From NCBI GenBank assembly GCA_902769585.1, contig CACXPT010000007.1:1-59088 (forward strand): a stretch of DNA of 59,088 bases, in the 5' to 3' direction. The first letter of the stretch is position 1, and each line of letters opens with the position of its first letter. The notes under the pieces are model-generated. The model saw only the letters and a list, made by a program, of their open reading frames with translations, did no database searches and was not told the DNA's origin. Origin of the DNA: an uncultured bacterium (GTDB lineage Bacteria; Verrucomicrobiota; Kiritimatiellia; RFP12; UBA1067). The translations under genes and the position numbers were made by a program. This document shows, one piece after another, positions 56,006-59,088 of this stretch.

Positions 56006-57160
56006 TTATTCCTTTAGCTTCTTCGTAATGGCAGTGAACTCGGCCTGGAGCGACGTGTCGTCGAAAATCTCGATGGGCGGCAGCTGGAGCTGAAGCAGCG
56101 CGTCGAACGTGTCCTGGTTCGACTTTACAAGCGCGAGGAAGTCTTCGGCAAGAGACACCGTCTGGTACGAGTTCTCCGCCACGCGCAACATCCTCCCTGC
56201 CTCGTCGGCCTTGGCCTGTATGATGGCCTCGTGGGAATCAAGAATCTTCTCGTATGCCGCCACAGCCCGGATCGTCGATACGTTCACCTCCGCATTCCGG
56301 CGAAACACCGCCCGCTGCTGTTCGGTGAATGACGAGTCCTGGGCCGCATCCAGGGCGTTCTGGCGAGCGGAGGTCGCGTCGCTGCCGATCTTGGCGAGCC
56401 GCTTGCGCCATTCGCCATTCCTGCTCTTGTCGAGATATTCGTCAAAGCACGCCTTCTGGACCTCGACCATCACGACGTACATTCCGAAATACCTTTTGGC
56501 AGCGGTGACATCGCCGGTCGAGAGGAGTTCCCGCAGCTTCTCGACCACCACGCCGATGTTCTTCGCGACGATTATGTTGTCTACAAGGTCCCCCACGTTG
56601 GCCGTGAAAAGACACTGCTCGGCTGCTCGTCCGGACAGCCGCAGGCCAATGGCGTCCAGTTCTTTCAGGACAACCTTTGCCGCCGCCTCGCGCTGCGCCA
56701 CAAGTCCTTTCCGCTTCTCGCGCAGCTGCGCCAGATCGGCGTCAACCTTCTCGCGACTGTCAGGACGCAGCACGCGCTGCTCGTTCTTGTCGCGGATGTC
56801 CTCGTCGACATCTGCAATGTCCTCGTCGATGTCGTCAATCCGTTCCATGATCTTCTGGGCGTCCGTCGAGAGCAGCAGCTTCCGGATGTCCATCAGCTTC
56901 TCCCGGATGAGCTTGCGCTGTGACTTCTTGTCGGAGAAGAACCAGGAGTCGTCTGGAAGACTTTCCATCTCCGAATGGAGCGCAACGGTCTTCATCGACC
57001 ATTTCGACAGCTTGTCCCAATTGTCCAGAACGGACTGCCTAAGCCGCAGCAGTATCTCCTGCGAACCCTCCGATTCGCCTGATGAGGCGACGGCAGATTG
57101 CGCCACACCGGCCAACAGCAAACATGAAAGAGCGAAAGCGCCAACGGATTTCATAGACAT
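56006..57160 (-). CDS. secreted coiled-coil protein of unknown function
   Basis: The 384-aa protein has a signal peptide (MSMKSVGAFALSCLLLAGVA) and is otherwise almost fully helical with charged heptads (MERIDDIDEDIADVDEDIRD, LREKRKGLVAQREAAAKVVL). No family recognised. GGAG precedes the ATG at 57160; the inner ATG at 57154 is possible. It is 12 bp after the sialate esterase gene and 10 bp before the LolA-like gene, so co-transcription is likely. Confidence 0.75.
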   Translation of the reverse strand: MSMKSVGAFALSCLLLAGVAQSAVASSGESEGSQEILLRLRQSVLDNWDKLSKWSMKTVALHSEMESLPDDSWFFSDKKSQRKLIREKLMDIRKLLLSTDAQKIMERIDDIDEDIADVDEDIRDKNEQRVLRPDSREKVDADLAQLREKRKGLVAQREAAAKVVLKELDAIGLRLSGRAAEQCLFTANVGDLVDNIIVAKNIGVVVEKLRELLSTGDVTAAKRYFGMYVVMVEVQKACFDEYLDKSRNGEWRKRLAKIGSDATSARQNALDAAQDSSFTEQQRAVFRRNAEVNVSTIRAVAAYEKILDSHEAIIQAKADEAGRMLRVAENSYQTVSLAEDFLALVKSNQDTFDALLQLQLPPIEIFDDTSLQAEFTAITKKLKE

Positions 57161-57172
57161 CGGTCTCCTTAC

Positions 57173-58687
57173 TTATGGTTCGGTAGTGAAGCACGAGGCG
57201 GGCAGGCCAGCGGCGTTGTAGAGGTTGCCGGGGCCCTGCATGCCCCAGTTGTAGCGCACGGCCTTGGGGTTCGATACGCCGTCCGCCCACACCTTCACGG
57301 TGTCGCGGCCAGTGATGCGCGCGTCGGCCCAGTGCCACTTGCCGGCGGCGTCCTGGATGGTGAAGCCTTCCAGCTGGCTCGCGGGCGACGAGCGCCGCTC
57401 GATGCGGATGACGTCGTTGGAATGCACGTTCCACGTGAACGACGTCCGCAGGGGCTGAGCAGCGAGCGGCGAACCCTCGATCTCAAAGCGGACATCGGCA
57501 GACGCCGGGCCGAACGTCGCCTCCGCAAAGTCGGGCGACTTGCAGACGACGTCCTTTTTCCCGTAGACGCGGTTCAGCGCCAGCGCCGCCAGGCGGTCGC
57601 CCGCCGGCTCCTTGAAGCGGCCATGTATCTCGTGCTCGCTGTTGTCGAGGATCACCGCCATCGCGCTGTTCGGTATCAGCTTCTGCGCGCGCCGCTGCGC
57701 CTCGCGGAGGTTTGCGGGGCCTGGGTTCGCGTCGGGCGACTTCGGCATGTGCTGCCATCCGGCGAGCTGGCAGTAGAGGAACGGCAGGTTCGGTTTCCCC
57801 ATCTCGCGCCGCATGTCCGCCACCATGTACGAAAGCCACTTCGGGTAGAGGTGGAGGCTGTCGCGATGACCGGAGTCGCAGCAGCCCTGGTACCAGATTA
57901 TGCCCCGGCACGTCATCTTCGAGACGGGGAAGAACATGTTGTTCCAGCAGCGGAGGACAGGCTTGCGCACCTGCTTGCCCTCGCCCTTCGCGATCAGCGC
58001 CTCCTGACGCAGGCGCTCCGCCTTAAGCTCCTCGTGCGCGTCGATCGTCTCGATCGGCATCCACGCCCAGCAGCGCGTGCCGCTCCATGAGATGTCCACA
58101 ACGCCCGCCGCCCCGCCGATCTGCTTCTGGAGAGTATCGATGAACATGTAGCCCACCGCCGTCACGGAACCGAGCGTCGCCGGCGAGATTACGCGCCAAA
58201 TGCCTTTGGCGTCACCCTTGATAGGTGCGCCCTCCGAGCGGTGCGTCATCTTGAACATGCGGATCGGACGGCCCTTGCACGCAGCCGCGCGCTTCTCGTA
58301 GCCGACGACCCCGCCGAAGCTCTTCATGGAGAACTCCATGTTGCTCTGTCCGCCGGCCAGCCACACCTCGCCCACGAGGATGTCCGTGGAATTGACCGAG
58401 CCGGAGGCGGCGCTTGCAGTAAGTTCGAACGGACCGTCGCCCAGCTTCGACGTGTCTAGACGGGCCAGCCACCAGCCATCATTTCCGGCCTTCGCGGTCG
58501 CAGAGACGCCCGCGAGCGTCACCGTAACCGTCTCGCCAGGATCTGCCTTGCCCCACACGGCCGTGTCCTTCGCGCGCTGCACGATCGCATGGTCGCCGAA
58601 GAGGTCTGGCAGGCTCACCTGGGCGGCCTGCGAATGGACGAACTGCGCCCCAAGAACAAGGACGGCAACAAAAAGCGGTGTTTTCAT
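57173..58687 (-). CDS. secreted sialate O-acetylesterase-type SGNH hydrolase
   Basis: The 504-aa protein has a signal peptide (MKTPLFVAVLVLGAQFVHSQ), an N-terminal beta domain (LFGDHAIVQRAKDTAVWGKA) and the SGNH core: VWLAGGQSNMEFSMK (catalytic Ser), RGIIWYQGCCDSGH (oxyanion region) and ILDNSEHEIHGRFKEPAGDR (Asp/His region). Family enzymes remove acetyl groups from sialic acid or other glycans. The ATG is six bases past an extended -10 box. Confidence 0.92.
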   Translation of the reverse strand: MKTPLFVAVLVLGAQFVHSQAAQVSLPDLFGDHAIVQRAKDTAVWGKADPGETVTVTLAGVSATAKAGNDGWWLARLDTSKLGDGPFELTASAASGSVNSTDILVGEVWLAGGQSNMEFSMKSFGGVVGYEKRAAACKGRPIRMFKMTHRSEGAPIKGDAKGIWRVISPATLGSVTAVGYMFIDTLQKQIGGAAGVVDISWSGTRCWAWMPIETIDAHEELKAERLRQEALIAKGEGKQVRKPVLRCWNNMFFPVSKMTCRGIIWYQGCCDSGHRDSLHLYPKWLSYMVADMRREMGKPNLPFLYCQLAGWQHMPKSPDANPGPANLREAQRRAQKLIPNSAMAVILDNSEHEIHGRFKEPAGDRLAALALNRVYGKKDVVCKSPDFAEATFGPASADVRFEIEGSPLAAQPLRTSFTWNVHSNDVIRIERRSSPASQLEGFTIQDAAGKWHWADARITGRDTVKVWADGVSNPKAVRYNWGMQGPGNLYNAAGLPASCFTTEP

Positions 58688-58693
58688 GCCAAT

Positions 58694-58702
58694 AGTATAT
58701 CA
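58694..58702 (-). promoter_or_regulatory. extended -10 promoter, leaderless configuration
   Basis: TGATATACT on the minus strand (hexamer 58694-58699), six bases before ATG 58687. It could drive the run of genes down to 52233. Confidence 0.5.
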
Positions 58703-58850
58703 AATTTCGCGCAGCCATGGCGGCGGCACGTAATCGGCAAGTGAAATGCAGGGTGGGGCGAGCCGTCCCCGGCGAGCCGTCGCCCCTTCAACCGCCTTCC
58801 ACTCGCCACCATTCGAACGAGCAGGACAAATCACTTCAAAAAATACTTTT

Positions 58851-58883
58851 TATACCACATGGCGTTATTCCATTTGGTATAAT
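58851..58883 (+). promoter_or_regulatory. promoter with overlapping 12-bp inverted repeat for the terminal ATPase gene
   Basis: TATACCACATGG (58851-58862) and CCATTTGGTATA (58870-58881) are inverted with one mismatch. The right arm overlaps the extended -10 TGGTATAAT (hexamer 58878-58883), so a repressor bound here would block transcription. The rest of the gap 58703-58850 shows nothing recognisable. Confidence 0.5.
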
Positions 58884-58904
58884 ATGCGGCGAAGGAGAAA
58901 AAAG

Positions 58905-59088
58905 ATGAATCCGTTCAAATATGGTTGCGTCGTTGCCGGAGAGAACTATTGCCGCCGTCCCGAGCTTCAGCGGCAACTGTCCGAACTTGTCAAAAGCGGC
59001 CAGAACGTCGTGGTACAGGGGCCGAGGCGGATGGGCAAGACCTCCCTTGTGGTGGAAACGGTGAAGTCGCTTCGCGGCGTCACGCTTC
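58905..59088 (+). CDS. ATP-binding protein (archaeal-type AAA ATPase), 3' end cut by window edge
   Basis: The first 61 residues (MNPFKYGCVVAGENYCRRPE, then SGQNVVVQGPRRMGKTSLVV) contain a Walker A with the RRMGKTS signature of the PF01637-like ATPase family of mobile, poorly understood NTPases. AAGGAG precedes the ATG. An inverted repeat over the promoter suggests tight control. Confidence 0.85.
   Translation, partial: MNPFKYGCVVAGENYCRRPELQRQLSELVKSGQNVVVQGPRRMGKTSLVVETVKSLRGVTL

Overview
The window comes from a G+C-rich bacterial chromosome, most probably a member of the PVC superphylum (Kiritimatiellota or Lentisphaerota type, likely host- or sediment-associated). This is an inference from the gene repertoire: twin-arginine/lipoprotein-tagged sugar enzymes, a secreted Gfo/Idh/MocA oxidoreductase, DUF1080 and GH2/GH28/GH123-like proteins, SGNH esterases, an autotransporter-strand repeat protein, a sigma-54 activator and a eukaryote-like kinase next to an ECF sigma factor. 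No rRNA, tRNA or CRISPR array was seen.

Layout. 1-7.7 kb (minus): partial secreted barrel enzyme, DUF4143-type ATPase, then a tight run of RpiB-like isomerase, ADP-ribosylglycohydrolase-like protein, beta-strand-repeat surface protein and metallo-beta-lactamase-fold protein. 7.7-13.6 kb (plus): GntR/LacI chimeric regulator, diverging over a perfect palindrome from rpiB, then glycerophosphodiesterase lipoprotein, SGNH + GH99-like protein and a propeller-like protein whose start appears frameshifted. 13.6-20.6 kb (minus): SLC12-like transporter and a compact sigma-54 circuit: one activator gene flanked by two operons, each with a -24/-12 promoter and a pair of matching upstream inverted repeats at identical spacing. 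The operons encode an acidic glycine-zipper protein + LRAT-fold protein, and a helical protein + divergent SEDS (FtsW/RodA-like) protein + zinc ribbon.

20.6-29.7 kb (minus): a visibly more A+T-rich seven-gene cassette with overlapping genes: Cys-rich peptide, coiled-coil/GrpE-like protein, 1011-aa Hsp70/actin-fold ATPase, 1069-aa HerA/VirB4-like ATPase, glycine-rich membrane protein and two unknowns. I do not recognise it as a named system; it is the best candidate for an undescribed conflict or translocation machine.

30-46.6 kb (minus): ECF sigma factor and kinase, beta-mannosidase-like GH2, upp, outer-membrane barrel, FAD oxidoreductase, metallophosphoesterase, GDPD, GH28, then a housekeeping run (rsmE, M16 peptidase, hisA, aroC, SurA-N-like protein, DJ-1). 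46.7-59 kb: secreted Gfo/Idh/MocA (plus), then on minus DUF1080, GH123/DUF4091-like, HExxH peptidase, a huge MMPL-exporter/acyltransferase fusion with a LolA-like partner, a coiled-coil protein and a sialate O-acetylesterase; a partial ATPase starts at the right edge.

Two genome-wide habits stand out. First, several small repeat families (GC-rich palindromes and 7-, 8-, 9-bp tandem arrays) sit in intergenic gaps and also in frame inside genes. Second, many promoters share an extended -10 box TGnTATAMT, and in six cases the start codon lies only 6-7 bp beyond it, implying leaderless mRNAs.
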